Positions 12,791 through 20,545 of a stretch of 64,000 bases of DNA are shown here, one piece after another. Numbering within the stretch: position 1 is the stretch's first letter; each line of letters starts with the position of its first letter. Source of the DNA: Streptomyces aquilus (GTDB lineage: Bacteria; Actinomycetota; Actinomycetes; Streptomycetales; Streptomycetaceae); NCBI RefSeq assembly GCF_003955715.1, contig NZ_CP034463.1, positions 3,658,001-3,722,000 on the forward strand. The letters are read 5' to 3'. Under the pieces are notes generated by a model. It saw only the letters and a program-made list of their open reading frames with translations, ran no database searches and was not told the DNA's origin. The translations under genes were made by a program, and so were the position numbers.

Positions 12791-12850
12791 GGGGGCGCGG
12801 GGGAACTGCGCGACCAGCCCCCACGCACCCGCAGCCGCCAACCGACCCCC
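12791..12850. repeat. Streptomyces intergenic element GGGGCGCGGGGAACTGCGCGACCAGCCCC type
   Basis: The sequence GGGGGCGCGGGGGAACTGCG followed by CGACCAGCCCCCACGCACCC lies in the gap between two convergent genes. The outer GGGGG/CCCCC and the inner CGCG segments can pair. From general knowledge this motif recurs in many Streptomyces genomes downstream of genes. A second, longer member is at 41357-41440. It probably acts as a bidirectional terminator or 3'-end stabiliser. Confidence 0.6.
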
Positions 12851-12857
12851 ACCACCC

Positions 12858-14732
12858 CTACGCCTCGCGCGTACCCGCGTACATCTCATCGATCAGATGC
12901 TTGTACTCCCGCTCCACGACCGGCCTCTTCAACTTCAGACTCGGCGTGATCTCCCCGTGCTCCACATCGAGATCCCGAGGCAGCAACCGGAACTTCTTGA
13001 TGGTCTGCCACCGCTGCAACCCCTCGTTGAGCTGCTTCACATACCCCTCGACCAGGGCAACCGTCTCCGGCGCCGCCACCACGTCCGCGTACGGCTTCCC
13101 GCCGAGCCCGTTCTCCTCGGCCCACCCGAGAATCGCGACCTCGTCGAGCGCGATGAGCGCCGTGCAGAAGTTCCGGTCGGCCCCGTGCACGAGGATGTTG
13201 GAGACGTACGGGCACACCGCCTTGAACTGCCCCTCGACCTCGGCCGGCGCGATGTACTTGCCGCCCGACGTCTTGATGAGGTCCTTCTTGCGGTCGGTGA
13301 TCCGCAGGTACCCGTCGGGCGAGAGCTCACCGATGTCCCCGGTGTGGAACCAGCCGTCGCTCTCCAGCACCTCGGCGGTCTTCTCGGGCAGCCCGTGGTA
13401 GCCCTCCATGATGCCGGGCCCGCGCAGCAGGATCTCCCCGTCGTCGGCGATGCGCACCTCCGTGCCGGGCAGCGGCTTGCCGACCGTGCCGGTGCGGTAC
13501 GCCTCACCCGGGTTCACGAAGGACGCGGCCGAGGACTCCGTGAGGCCGTAGCCCTCCAGGATGTGGATGCCGGCGCCCGCGAAGAAGTAGCCGATCTCCG
13601 GCGCGAGGGCGGCCGACCCGGAGACGCACGCCCGCAGCCTGCCGCCGAACGCCTCGCGGATCTTGGCGAAGACCAGCGCGTCGGCGACCTTGTGCTTGGC
13701 GGAGAGGCCGAAGGGCGCGCTCGCCGTGCCGGTGCGGCGGAAGTTGTCCTGGCTGGCCTTGGCGTACTCCCGGGCCACCTCGGACGCCCACTGGAAGATC
13801 TTGTACTTGGCGCCGCCGCCCGCCCGGGCCTTCGCGGCGACCCCGTTGTAGACCTTCTCGAAGATGCGCGGGACGGCCGCCATGTACGTCGGCTGCACGA
13901 CCGGCAGATTCTCGATGATCTTGTCGACGCGGCCGTCGACGGCGGTGACGTGCCCGACCTCGATCTGCCCGGAGGTGAGGACCTTGCCGAAGACGTGGGC
14001 GAGCGGCAGCCACAGGTACTGCACGTCCTCGGCGCTGATCAGCCCCGTCGCGGCGATCGCCTTGGCCATGTAGGCCCAGTTGTCGTGCGGGAGCCGTACG
14101 CCCTTGGGGCGGCCGGTGGTGCCCGAGGTGTAGATGAGGGTGGCCAGCTGGTCCTTGGTGATCGCGCCGACCTTCTCCTTGATCAGGTCGGGGTCCTTCT
14201 CCAGCCGGGCCGCGCCACGGGCCTCCAGCTCGGCGAGGGTGAGCACCCAGTCGCCGGTCTCCACGCCCTCGGCGTCGATGACCACGACATGCGTCAGCTC
14301 GGGCAGCTCGGCGCGCTTCTCCCGCGCCTTGGCCAGCTGCTCGGCGTTCTCGGCGAACAGCACGCGGCTCTCGGAGTCGGAGACGATGAACGCCGACTCG
14401 TCGGCGTTGGTCTGCGGATACACCGTGGTCGTGGCGGCGCCGGCGCACAGGATGCCGAGGTCGGCGAGGATCCACTCGACGCGGGTCGAGGAGGACAGCG
14501 CGACCCGCTGCTCGGGCTGCACCCCGAGCTCGATCAGGCCGGCGGCGATGGCGAAGACCCGCTCGGCGGCCTCCCCCCAGCTCAGCGACTTCCAGTCGTC
14601 GGGGCCCTCACCGGAGGCCGGTGGCACGGGGTAGCGGTACGCCTCCGCGTCGGGCGTGGCCGCAACGCGCTCCAGGAAGAGGGTCGCCACGCTCGGCGGT
14701 CGGTTCTCGATCAGGGTCTGTGTGTCGCTCAC
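12858..14732 (-). CDS. Long-chain acyl-CoA synthetase (AMP-forming ligase)
   Basis: 624 residues from the GTG at 14732, selected because GGAGG lies 5 nt upstream. Adenylate-forming motifs are intact: P-loop LIYTSGTTGRPKG, YGLTESSAA, and the hinge region WFHTGDIGELSPDGYLRITDRKKDLIKTSGGKYIAP. The size and spacing fit FadD15/FAA1-like long-chain fatty acid:CoA ligases that activate fatty acids with ATP for beta-oxidation or lipid synthesis, probably at the membrane face. It stands alone, separated from lepA by two hairpins. A short palindrome in its leader could be a regulator site. Confidence 0.95.
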   Translation of the reverse strand: MSDTQTLIENRPPSVATLFLERVAATPDAEAYRYPVPPASGEGPDDWKSLSWGEAAERVFAIAAGLIELGVQPEQRVALSSSTRVEWILADLGILCAGAATTTVYPQTNADESAFIVSDSESRVLFAENAEQLAKAREKRAELPELTHVVVIDAEGVETGDWVLTLAELEARGAARLEKDPDLIKEKVGAITKDQLATLIYTSGTTGRPKGVRLPHDNWAYMAKAIAATGLISAEDVQYLWLPLAHVFGKVLTSGQIEVGHVTAVDGRVDKIIENLPVVQPTYMAAVPRIFEKVYNGVAAKARAGGGAKYKIFQWASEVAREYAKASQDNFRRTGTASAPFGLSAKHKVADALVFAKIREAFGGRLRACVSGSAALAPEIGYFFAGAGIHILEGYGLTESSAASFVNPGEAYRTGTVGKPLPGTEVRIADDGEILLRGPGIMEGYHGLPEKTAEVLESDGWFHTGDIGELSPDGYLRITDRKKDLIKTSGGKYIAPAEVEGQFKAVCPYVSNILVHGADRNFCTALIALDEVAILGWAEENGLGGKPYADVVAAPETVALVEGYVKQLNEGLQRWQTIKKFRLLPRDLDVEHGEITPSLKLKRPVVEREYKHLIDEMYAGTREA

Positions 14733-14831
14733 GACATCCTCCGGGGCCCGCGACAGTGCGGCGGCTGGCTCAGTGCGGCTGGTGTACTCGAGGGGCCGGG
14801 CACTCACGGGGTGTGCCCGAGTGGGTGTTGT

Positions 14832-14846
14832 TTAACTCACGAGTAA
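14832..14846 (-). promoter_or_regulatory. Candidate operator upstream of the acyl-CoA synthetase
   Basis: TTAACTCACGAGTAA contains ACTC-AC-GAGT symmetry about 100 bp upstream of the GTG start. TetR-family repressors often control fatty-acid genes through such sites, but I cannot match this to a known consensus. Confidence 0.25.
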
Positions 14847-14876
14847 CTATCGAGTGGAGATCAGAGTAGAGCGCGA

Positions 14877-14901
14877 CCGCCGCCTGCGTAAGAGGCGGCG
14901 G
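14877..14901 (-). terminator. Hairpin downstream of lepA (second of two)
   Basis: CCGCCGCCT (14877-14885), a 7-nt loop and AGGCGGCGG (14893-14901) form a perfect 9-bp GC stem between lepA and the downstream acyl-CoA synthetase on the same strand. Confidence 0.55.
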
Positions 14902-14939
14902 CCTGTCACTTCCTACAGAGGGCGACGTTACGCACGCGT

Positions 14940-14973
14940 AGGGGCCCGTCGCGCTCAGCTGCGACAGGCCCCT
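14940..14973 (-). terminator. Hairpin just after the lepA stop codon
   Basis: AGGGGCC-c-GTCGC (14940-14952) pairs with GCGAC-a-GGCCCCT (14961-14973), 12 pairs and one mismatch, about 20 bp after the lepA stop. On the plus strand it is followed by TTTT, so it could also stop antisense transcription. Confidence 0.65.
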
Positions 14974-14993
14974 GTTTTCACGGGAAATCCGGG

Positions 14994-16862
14994 TTACTTC
15001 TTGCCCTTGCCGGAACCCGCGGCGTCGTCGCTGCTCAGTACGGCGATGAAGGCCTCCTGCGGAACCTCCACAGAGCCCACCATCTTCATCCGCTTCTTGC
15101 CCTCCTTCTGCTTCTCCAGCAGCTTCCGCTTACGGGAGATGTCACCGCCGTAGCACTTGGCGAGGACGTCCTTGCGGATGGCGCGGATGGTCTCGCGGGC
15201 GATGACCCGGGAGCCGATGGCGGCCTGGATGGGCACCTCGAAGGCCTGCCGCGGGATGAGCTCGCGCAGCTTGGCGACGAGCCGCACGCCGTACGCGTAC
15301 GCCGCGTCCTTGTGCGTGATCGCCGAGAAGGCGTCGACCTTGTCGCCGTGCAGCAGGATGTCGACCTTGACGAGGCTGGAGGCCTGCTCGCCGGTGGGCT
15401 CGTAGTCGAGGGACGCGTAGCCGCGGGTCTTGGACTTCAGCTGGTCGAAGAAGTCGAAGACGATCTCGGCGAGCGGCAGGGTGTAGCGGATCTCGACCCG
15501 GTCCTCGGACAGGTAGTCCATGCCGAGCAGGGTGCCGCGCCGGGTCTGGCACAGCTCCATGATCGCCCCGATGAACTCCGAGGGCGCGAGGATGGTGGCC
15601 CGTACGACGGGCTCGTACACCTCGTTGATCTTGCCCTCGGGGAACTCGCTCGGGTTGGTGACCGTGTGCTCGGTGCCGTCCTCCATGAGGACGCGGTAGA
15701 CCACGTTGGGGGCGGTGGCGATGAGGTCGAGGCCGAACTCGCGCTCCAGCCGCTCCCGGATCACGTCGAGGTGCAGCAGGCCCAGGAAGCCGACGCGGAA
15801 ACCGAAGCCGAGGGCGGCGGAGGTCTCCGGCTCGTAGACCAGCGCGGCGTCGTTGAGCTGGAGCTTGTCCAGCGCCTCGCGCAGCTCGGGGTAGTCGGAG
15901 CCGTCCAGCGGATAGAGCCCGGAGAAGACCATGGGCTTGGGGTCCTTGTAGCCCCCGAGCGCCTCGGTGGCCCCCTTCTGCTGGCTGGTGACGGTGTCAC
16001 CGACCTTGGACTGGCGGACGTCCTTCACACCGGTGATGAGGTAGCCCACCTCACCGACGCCGAGGCCGTCTGCGCCGAGCATCTCGGGCGAGTTGGTGCC
16101 GATCTCCAGCAGCTCGTGGGTGGCGCCGGTCGACATCATCTTGATGCGCTCGCGCTTGTTGAGCTGGCCGTCGATGACACGGACGTACGTCACGACACCG
16201 CGGTAGGAGTCGTAGACGGAGTCGAAGATCATCGCGCGGGCGGGCGCGTCGGCGACGCCGACGGGCGCGGGGACCTCCTTGACGACCTTGTCGAGCAGCA
16301 CGTCGACGCCGACACCGGTCTTGGCGGAGACCCGCAGCACGTCGTCGGGGTCGCAGCCGACCAGGTTGGCGAGCTCCTCGGCGAACTTCTCGGGCTGCGC
16401 GGCCGGCAGGTCGATCTTGTTCAGCACGGGGATGATCGTGAGGTCGTTCTCCATCGCCAGGTACAGGTTGGCGAGGGTCTGGGCCTCGATGCCCTGGGCG
16501 GCGTCGACGAGGAGGATGGTCCCCTCGCAGGCGGCGAGCGACCGCGAGACCTCGTAGGTGAAGTCGACGTGCCCGGGGGTGTCGATCATGTTCAGGATGT
16601 GCGTGTTGCTCTTGTCGTGGGTCGGAGCCCACGGCAAACGCACCGCCTGGGACTTGATCGTGATGCCACGCTCACGCTCGATGTCCATACGGTCGAGGTA
16701 CTGAGCACGCATCTGCCGCTGCTCGACCACACCGGTCAGCTGGAGCATCCGGTCGGCGAGGGTGGACTTGCCGTGGTCGATGTGCGCGATGATGCAGAAA
16801 TTGCGGATCAGAGCCGGGTCGGTACGGCTCGGCTCGGGCACATTGTTAGGGGTCGCGGGCAC
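14994..16862 (-). CDS. lepA: Elongation factor 4 (ribosomal back-translocase GTPase)
   Basis: 622 residues from GTG 16862, the usual length for streptomycete LepA. G-domain motifs are complete: AHIDHGKST (G1), RGITIKSQ (G2), DTPGHVDF (G3), NKIDLP (G4) and a SAKTG-type G5. The LepA-specific C-terminal domain follows, ending in [17 protein letters not shown]. LepA binds translating ribosomes and remodels them, also during initiation and stress. It is divergent from rpsT, a classic bacterial pairing. A GTG 35 codons after an upstream ATG is preferred because it yields the standard N-terminus. Confidence 0.98.
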   Translation of the reverse strand: MPATPNNVPEPSRTDPALIRNFCIIAHIDHGKSTLADRMLQLTGVVEQRQMRAQYLDRMDIERERGITIKSQAVRLPWAPTHDKSNTHILNMIDTPGHVDFTYEVSRSLAACEGTILLVDAAQGIEAQTLANLYLAMENDLTIIPVLNKIDLPAAQPEKFAEELANLVGCDPDDVLRVSAKTGVGVDVLLDKVVKEVPAPVGVADAPARAMIFDSVYDSYRGVVTYVRVIDGQLNKRERIKMMSTGATHELLEIGTNSPEMLGADGLGVGEVGYLITGVKDVRQSKVGDTVTSQQKGATEALGGYKDPKPMVFSGLYPLDGSDYPELREALDKLQLNDAALVYEPETSAALGFGFRVGFLGLLHLDVIRERLEREFGLDLIATAPNVVYRVLMEDGTEHTVTNPSEFPEGKINEVYEPVVRATILAPSEFIGAIMELCQTRRGTLLGMDYLSEDRVEIRYTLPLAEIVFDFFDQLKSKTRGYASLDYEPTGEQASSLVKVDILLHGDKVDAFSAITHKDAAYAYGVRLVAKLRELIPRQAFEVPIQAAIGSRVIARETIRAIRKDVLAKCYGGDISRKRKLLEKQKEGKKRMKMVGSVEVPQEAFIAVLSSDDAAGSGKGKK

Positions 16863-16951
16863 GCAGGGTCCTGTCTCTTGAGGCGCCTTATGCCTCGGGT
16901 CGGATCTATACGTAGGCTCCATGGTCCCACGGCGGGCGACCAGGGACCGTT

Positions 16952-16981
16952 TTGGGCCGCCGCCCACCCCCCTGGTAGCCT
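16952..16981 (+). promoter_or_regulatory. Candidate rpsT promoter
   Basis: TTGGGC (16952-16957) and TAGCCT (16976-16981) are separated by 18 bp, about 100 bp before rpsT. This is a reasonable sigma-70-type match, not proven. Confidence 0.35.
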
Positions 16982-17084
16982 GGGTGGCTGTGTCTCATGC
17001 CCTCTCAGCGCGAGGCACACCCCAAGAAATCACCTGGCCCGGATCCCTCGTGGTCCCGTGCCTGAACCTGTAAAGGCTCAATCA

Positions 17085-17351
17085 GTGGCGAACATCAAGT
17101 CCCAGATCAAGCGGATCAAGACCAACGAGAAGGCCCGGCTGCGCAACAAGGCCGTCAAGTCCTCCCTGAAGACCGCGATCCGCAAGGCCCGTGAGGCTGC
17201 TGCCGCGGGTGACGTCGAGAAGGCCACCGAGTACCAGCGCGCTGCCGCGCGTCAGCTCGACAAGGCCGTCTCGAAGGGCGTCATCCACAAGAACCAGGCC
17301 GCCAACAAGAAGTCGGCGCTTGCTTCCAAGGTGGCCGGCCTCAACGGCTGA
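17085..17351 (+). CDS. rpsT: 30S ribosomal protein S20
   Basis: 88 residues beginning [20 protein letters not shown] (GTG start), with the three-helix basic profile of S20 and the C-terminus [10 protein letters not shown]. It binds 16S rRNA early in 30S assembly. AAAGG lies about 10 nt before the start. Divergent from lepA and followed by a strong terminator, it is a single-gene unit. Confidence 0.99.
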   Translation: MANIKSQIKRIKTNEKARLRNKAVKSSLKTAIRKAREAAAAGDVEKATEYQRAAARQLDKAVSKGVIHKNQAANKKSALASKVAGLNG

Positions 17352-17472
17352 CCCTTTCTGATCTGACCGCCGGAGGGAATCGAGCGGGCCCTCTCTCATC
17401 CGCTCCCGTCCGGCACCCCGGATCTGCGCGCGGCCTGCGTTCGCCACGCGGGCGCGGATCCAGCATCGTGAA

Positions 17473-17523
17473 CCGAAGGCCCCGGCGCCCGCCCTTCCCC
17501 AGGGCGGAAGCCGGGGCCTTCGG
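17473..17523. terminator. Strong bidirectional terminator after rpsT
   Basis: CCGAAGGCCCCGGC (17473-17486) is perfectly complementary to GCCGGGGCCTTCGG (17510-17523). An inner GCCC/GGGC stem extends the hairpin. It lies between convergent rpsT and the NTF2-like gene. Confidence 0.85.
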
Positions 17524-17546
17524 CATGCCCGGGCTTCGCGCTCTGC

Positions 17547-17942
17547 TCAGGCCCAGAACTCGTTGCTCTTGTCGATGTCCTCGACGCACTCGTCGAGATC
17601 GGTGATCTTGTCCCCGACGATCCGGAACACAATCCCTCCCGTCTCGTCGATGCTCCGGCCCTGCCGCTCGGCGGTGAACCGGTGCACGGACACGACATGC
17701 CCCCGCCCGTCGACCAGCAGATACCGCAACTGGACCCTCATGGTCCCGTTCGTCTCCGCACCGAGCCGGCCGTACATCTCGATGATCGAGTCCAGCCCCT
17801 TGAAGTCACCGGACAGCGGATGCGAACCGGGCACATGGTGCGTGGCGTCCCCGGCCGTCAGACTCCGCAGGGTATCCATGTCCCCCCGCGAGAACGCCTC
17901 GTATCCCCTGCGGACGAGCGCCGCGTGCGGGTGTTCAGCCAT
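17547..17942 (-). CDS. NTF2/SnoaL-like small protein
   Basis: 131 residues from the ATG at 17942. The pattern (ALVRRGYEAFSRGDMDTLRSLTAGDATHHVPG, then GLDSIIEMYGRL and beta-strands VQLRYLLVDGRGHVVSVHRFTAER) is the cone-shaped NTF2-like fold shared with SnoaL polyketide cyclases and many ligand-binding or hydrolase proteins. Its substrate is not evident and no biosynthetic genes are nearby. It is a monocistronic housekeeping-region gene. Confidence 0.85.
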   Translation of the reverse strand: MAEHPHAALVRRGYEAFSRGDMDTLRSLTAGDATHHVPGSHPLSGDFKGLDSIIEMYGRLGAETNGTMRVQLRYLLVDGRGHVVSVHRFTAERQGRSIDETGGIVFRIVGDKITDLDECVEDIDKSNEFWA

Positions 17943-18076
17943 GACGACCGCCACCTCTCCATGACCTCGGCGATATGCGGCTGATGGCTCTGATTGTCCT
18001 CTCACCGGTCGGCATTTTCAGCCCGGTCCGAGTGGGCCTGCGAAGTCGCACCCCCGGCATCAGCCGACGCCGCCGC

Positions 18077-19066
18077 CTACGTCCGCCCGCGCGACCGCGC
18101 CGCCCGCGCGATCGCGACGACCGCCTTCTCCAGGGCGTACTCGGGGTCGTCCCCGCCGCCCTTCACGCCCGCGTCCGCCTCGGCCACCGCCCGCAGCGCG
18201 ACCGAGACCCCGTCCGGCGTCCACCCCCGCATCTGCTGCCGCACCCGGTCGATCTTCCACGGCGGCATCCCCAGCTCCCGCGCGAGATCCGCGGGCCGCC
18301 CACCTCGCGCCGACGACAGCTTCCCGATCGCCCGTACGCCCTGCGCGAGCGCACTGGTGATCATCACCGGCGCCACACCGGTCGCCAACGACCATCGCAG
18401 CGCCTCCAGCGCCTCCGCGGTGCGGCCCTCGACCGCCCGGTCGGCGACGGTGAAGCTCGACGCCTCCGCCCGCCCGGTGTAGTACCGCCCGACCACCGCC
18501 TCGTCGATCGTCCCCTCGACGTCGGCCACCAGCTGCGACACGGCCGACGCCAGCTCCCGCAGATCGCTGCCGATCGCATCGACCAGCGCCTGACTCGCCT
18601 CCGGCGTCGCCGACCGCCCCGCCGCCCGGAACTCACCCCGCACGAACGCCAGCCGATCCGCCGGCTTGGTCATCTTCGGGCAGGCCACCTCCCGCGCCCC
18701 GGCCTTGCGCGCGGCGTCGAGCAGCCCCTTGCCCTTCACACCGCCCGCGTGCAGGAGCACCAGCGTGATCTCCTCGGCGGGCGACCCGAGATACGCCTTC
18801 ACGTCCTTCACGGTGTCGGCCGACAGGTCCTGCGCGTTGCGCACCACCACGACCTTGCGCTCCGCGAAGAGCGAGGGGCTGGTCAGCTCGGCAAGCGTGC
18901 CGGGCTGCAACTGGTCCGGGGTCAGATCCCGTACGTCCGTATCGGCGTCGGCGGCCCGGGCGGCGGCCACCACCTCCTGCACGGCACGGTCGAGCAGAAG
19001 GTCCTCCTGGCCCACGGCGAGCGTCACGGGGGCGAGAGGGTCGTCATTCGCAGTCTTCCTGGCCAT
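18077..19066 (-). CDS. holA: DNA polymerase III delta subunit
   Basis: 329 residues from ATG 19066 (MARKTANDDPLAPVTLAVGQEDLLLDRAV). An in-frame ATG four codons upstream is an alternative. The N-terminal AAA+-like nucleotide-fold region has the delta signature LFAERKVVVVRNAQDL. The C-terminal helical collar domain has SDLRELASAVSQLV. The delta subunit opens the beta clamp in the clamp-loader complex. The neighbourhood holA-comEC-comEA is the standard bacterial arrangement. Confidence 0.95.
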   Translation of the reverse strand: MARKTANDDPLAPVTLAVGQEDLLLDRAVQEVVAAARAADADTDVRDLTPDQLQPGTLAELTSPSLFAERKVVVVRNAQDLSADTVKDVKAYLGSPAEEITLVLLHAGGVKGKGLLDAARKAGAREVACPKMTKPADRLAFVRGEFRAAGRSATPEASQALVDAIGSDLRELASAVSQLVADVEGTIDEAVVGRYYTGRAEASSFTVADRAVEGRTAEALEALRWSLATGVAPVMITSALAQGVRAIGKLSSARGGRPADLARELGMPPWKIDRVRQQMRGWTPDGVSVALRAVAEADAGVKGGGDDPEYALEKAVVAIARAARSRGRT

Positions 19067-19127
19067 CGCGACAAGCATGGCACGCACCACTGACAACGAA
19101 CGCCGCCGAACCCGGCCTTCCCGGTCC

Positions 19128-19258
19128 CACGGGTCCTACTGCTCACGCCGCGGCCCGTGCCACGGGTCCTACTGCTCACGCCGCGGCCCGTCCCACGGGC
19201 CTTACGGCTCCTCCCGCGCCCATCCCACGGGCCTTACGGCTCCTCCCGCCACCCGTCC
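19128..19258. repeat. Four 32-33 bp tandem units overlapping a gene 3' end
   Basis: Units start at 19128, 19161, 19194 and 19226, each beginning CACGGG(T/C)C(C/T)TAC. Units 1-2 share 31 of 33 bases, and units 3-4 share most of theirs. The last unit contains the stop codon and final codons of the minus-strand gene ending at 19234, so the array looks like repeated duplication of that gene's tail. Confidence 0.75.
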
Positions 19259-19479
19259 CACGCGCCCACGAACTCGTCCAGCTCCCCGGGGTCGAGCCGT
19301 CCCTCCTCGTCCCGCAGGACGACCAGCCACTGCGCGTCCTCCGCGTCGTCCTCCCCGGCCAACGCGTCCCGCACCAGCTGCGGCTCCTCGGCCACCGCGA
19401 ACCGCTCCCCGAGCGCCTCCGCCACTTCCTCGGCGGCATCCCGGTCGGGCAGCACCAGCACATGTCTCACATCACTCAC
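19234..19479 (-). CDS. Small conserved acidic protein of unknown function
   Basis: 81 residues from the GTG at 19479 (GGAG about 10 nt upstream); an ATG at 19497 would add 6. The sequence MSDVRHVLVLPDRDAAEEVAEALGERF begins with a ferredoxin-like beta-alpha unit and continues with an acidic stretch (DALAGEDDAEDAQWLVVLRDEEGRLDPGELDEFVGAWDGW). Its protein-like composition and third-position GC support coding. I do not recognise a family. Its 3' end lies inside a tandem repeat array. Confidence 0.65.
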   Translation of the reverse strand: MSDVRHVLVLPDRDAAEEVAEALGERFAVAEEPQLVRDALAGEDDAEDAQWLVVLRDEEGRLDPGELDEFVGAWDGWREEP

Positions 19480-19503
19480 GCCCCCATTCTCCGGCACCCA
19501 CCC

Positions 19504-19602
19504 GACACCACCCGCACCACGGACGGCCGCCCCTCAGACACCACCCGCACCACGGACAGCCACCCCTCAGACACCACCCGCACCACGGACAGTCACCCCT
19601 CA
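19504..19602. repeat. Three exact-length 33-bp tandem repeats
   Basis: Units begin at 19504, 19537 and 19570 (GACACCACCCGCACCACGGA...CCCCTCA), differing at only a few positions, between the small acidic protein start and the NAT gene stop. Confidence 0.8.
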
Positions 19603-19648
19603 GGCACCCACCTTCACGCGCCGACGATCAGCCCCTTCCCTGTCGCGC

Positions 19649-20494
19649 TCACCGCCCGGCCCTGCCGAAGGCCCGCACCTCCGGCACCCGCTCCAGCCCG
19701 ATCCCGAACCGCTCCCGGTACACCGCCAGCACCTCCTCGTCCGTCGCCAGCTCCCGCACCTCGCGCGTCCCGTCCGCCGCCGTCACCTTGAGGCTCCGGC
19801 CGCTGAGCGTGATCCTGCCCCCGTCCTCCGCGACCCGCGAACACACCAGCGACTGCGTGAAGTGCGACCCCGGCGACGTGCTGTGCCACCACGCGCCCGC
19901 CACGAAGTCGCGCAGCACCCGAGGCCGGACCTCCAGGCGGTACTGACGTTGGCCGTTCATGACGACGTCCAGGTCCGCCGCCTCGGCCGCCGCGACCCCA
20001 CCGCCCCGTACCCCCGCCGCGTCCGGCGCCGCCTCGACGACCCGGAACGTGCCCGCGGGATCCGCCTGCTCCTCCCGTACCCCGATCGCCAGCGGCCGGT
20101 GACTGTTCGCCCCGAAGCCGACGTCGACCAGCCAGTCGCCCCCGTCCACCGTCCGCACCCGCAGCGCGAGGTGGTCGTACGGGATACCGAGCCGCCCCTC
20201 CTCCCCGTACACCCGGCCCGCGAGCAACGTCACGTCGAACCCCAGCGCGCCGAGCAACGCCCCGAAGGCGCCGTTGAGTTCGTAGCAGAACCCTCCCCTG
20301 TTCGCCCCGACCACCTTGTCCAGCAGCCGCTTCTCCTCCAGCACGATCTCCTCGCCGAGATGCACCGACAGGTTCTCGAAGGGAACGGCCCGCAGTTGGC
20401 GCAGCTGAAGCTCGCGCAGGGCGTCCGTGGTGGGCCGCGCGGGGCGGCCGGCTCCCAGACGGCGGAGGTAGGCGTCGACCTGTACAGAATCCAT
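19649..20494 (-). CDS. nat: Arylamine N-acetyltransferase
   Basis: 281 residues from ATG 20494 (GAAGGC just upstream). The Cys-His-Asp catalytic triad of the NAT family is present: Cys70 in RGGFCYELN, His108 in PYDHLAL and Asp124 in WLVDVGFG. NATs transfer acetyl from acetyl-CoA to arylamines or hydrazines, and relatives form amides in ansamycin pathways. Here it sits alone among housekeeping genes, so a detoxification or general role is more likely than biosynthesis. Confidence 0.95.
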   Translation of the reverse strand: MDSVQVDAYLRRLGAGRPARPTTDALRELQLRQLRAVPFENLSVHLGEEIVLEEKRLLDKVVGANRGGFCYELNGAFGALLGALGFDVTLLAGRVYGEEGRLGIPYDHLALRVRTVDGGDWLVDVGFGANSHRPLAIGVREEQADPAGTFRVVEAAPDAAGVRGGGVAAAEAADLDVVMNGQRQYRLEVRPRVLRDFVAGAWWHSTSPGSHFTQSLVCSRVAEDGGRITLSGRSLKVTAADGTREVRELATDEEVLAVYRERFGIGLERVPEVRAFGRAGR

Positions 20495-20545
20495 GCCTTC
20501 AGTCTCCGCCACGTCTCCCCGGTCGACCCACGCTCGCGACCGACC

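Noticed and set aside
19462..19791. Plus-strand frame with an 11-residue repeat (DTTRTTDSHPS)
   Set aside because: The repeat is a translation of the 33-bp tandem DNA repeat; the frame overlaps the nat gene and has no ribosome site.
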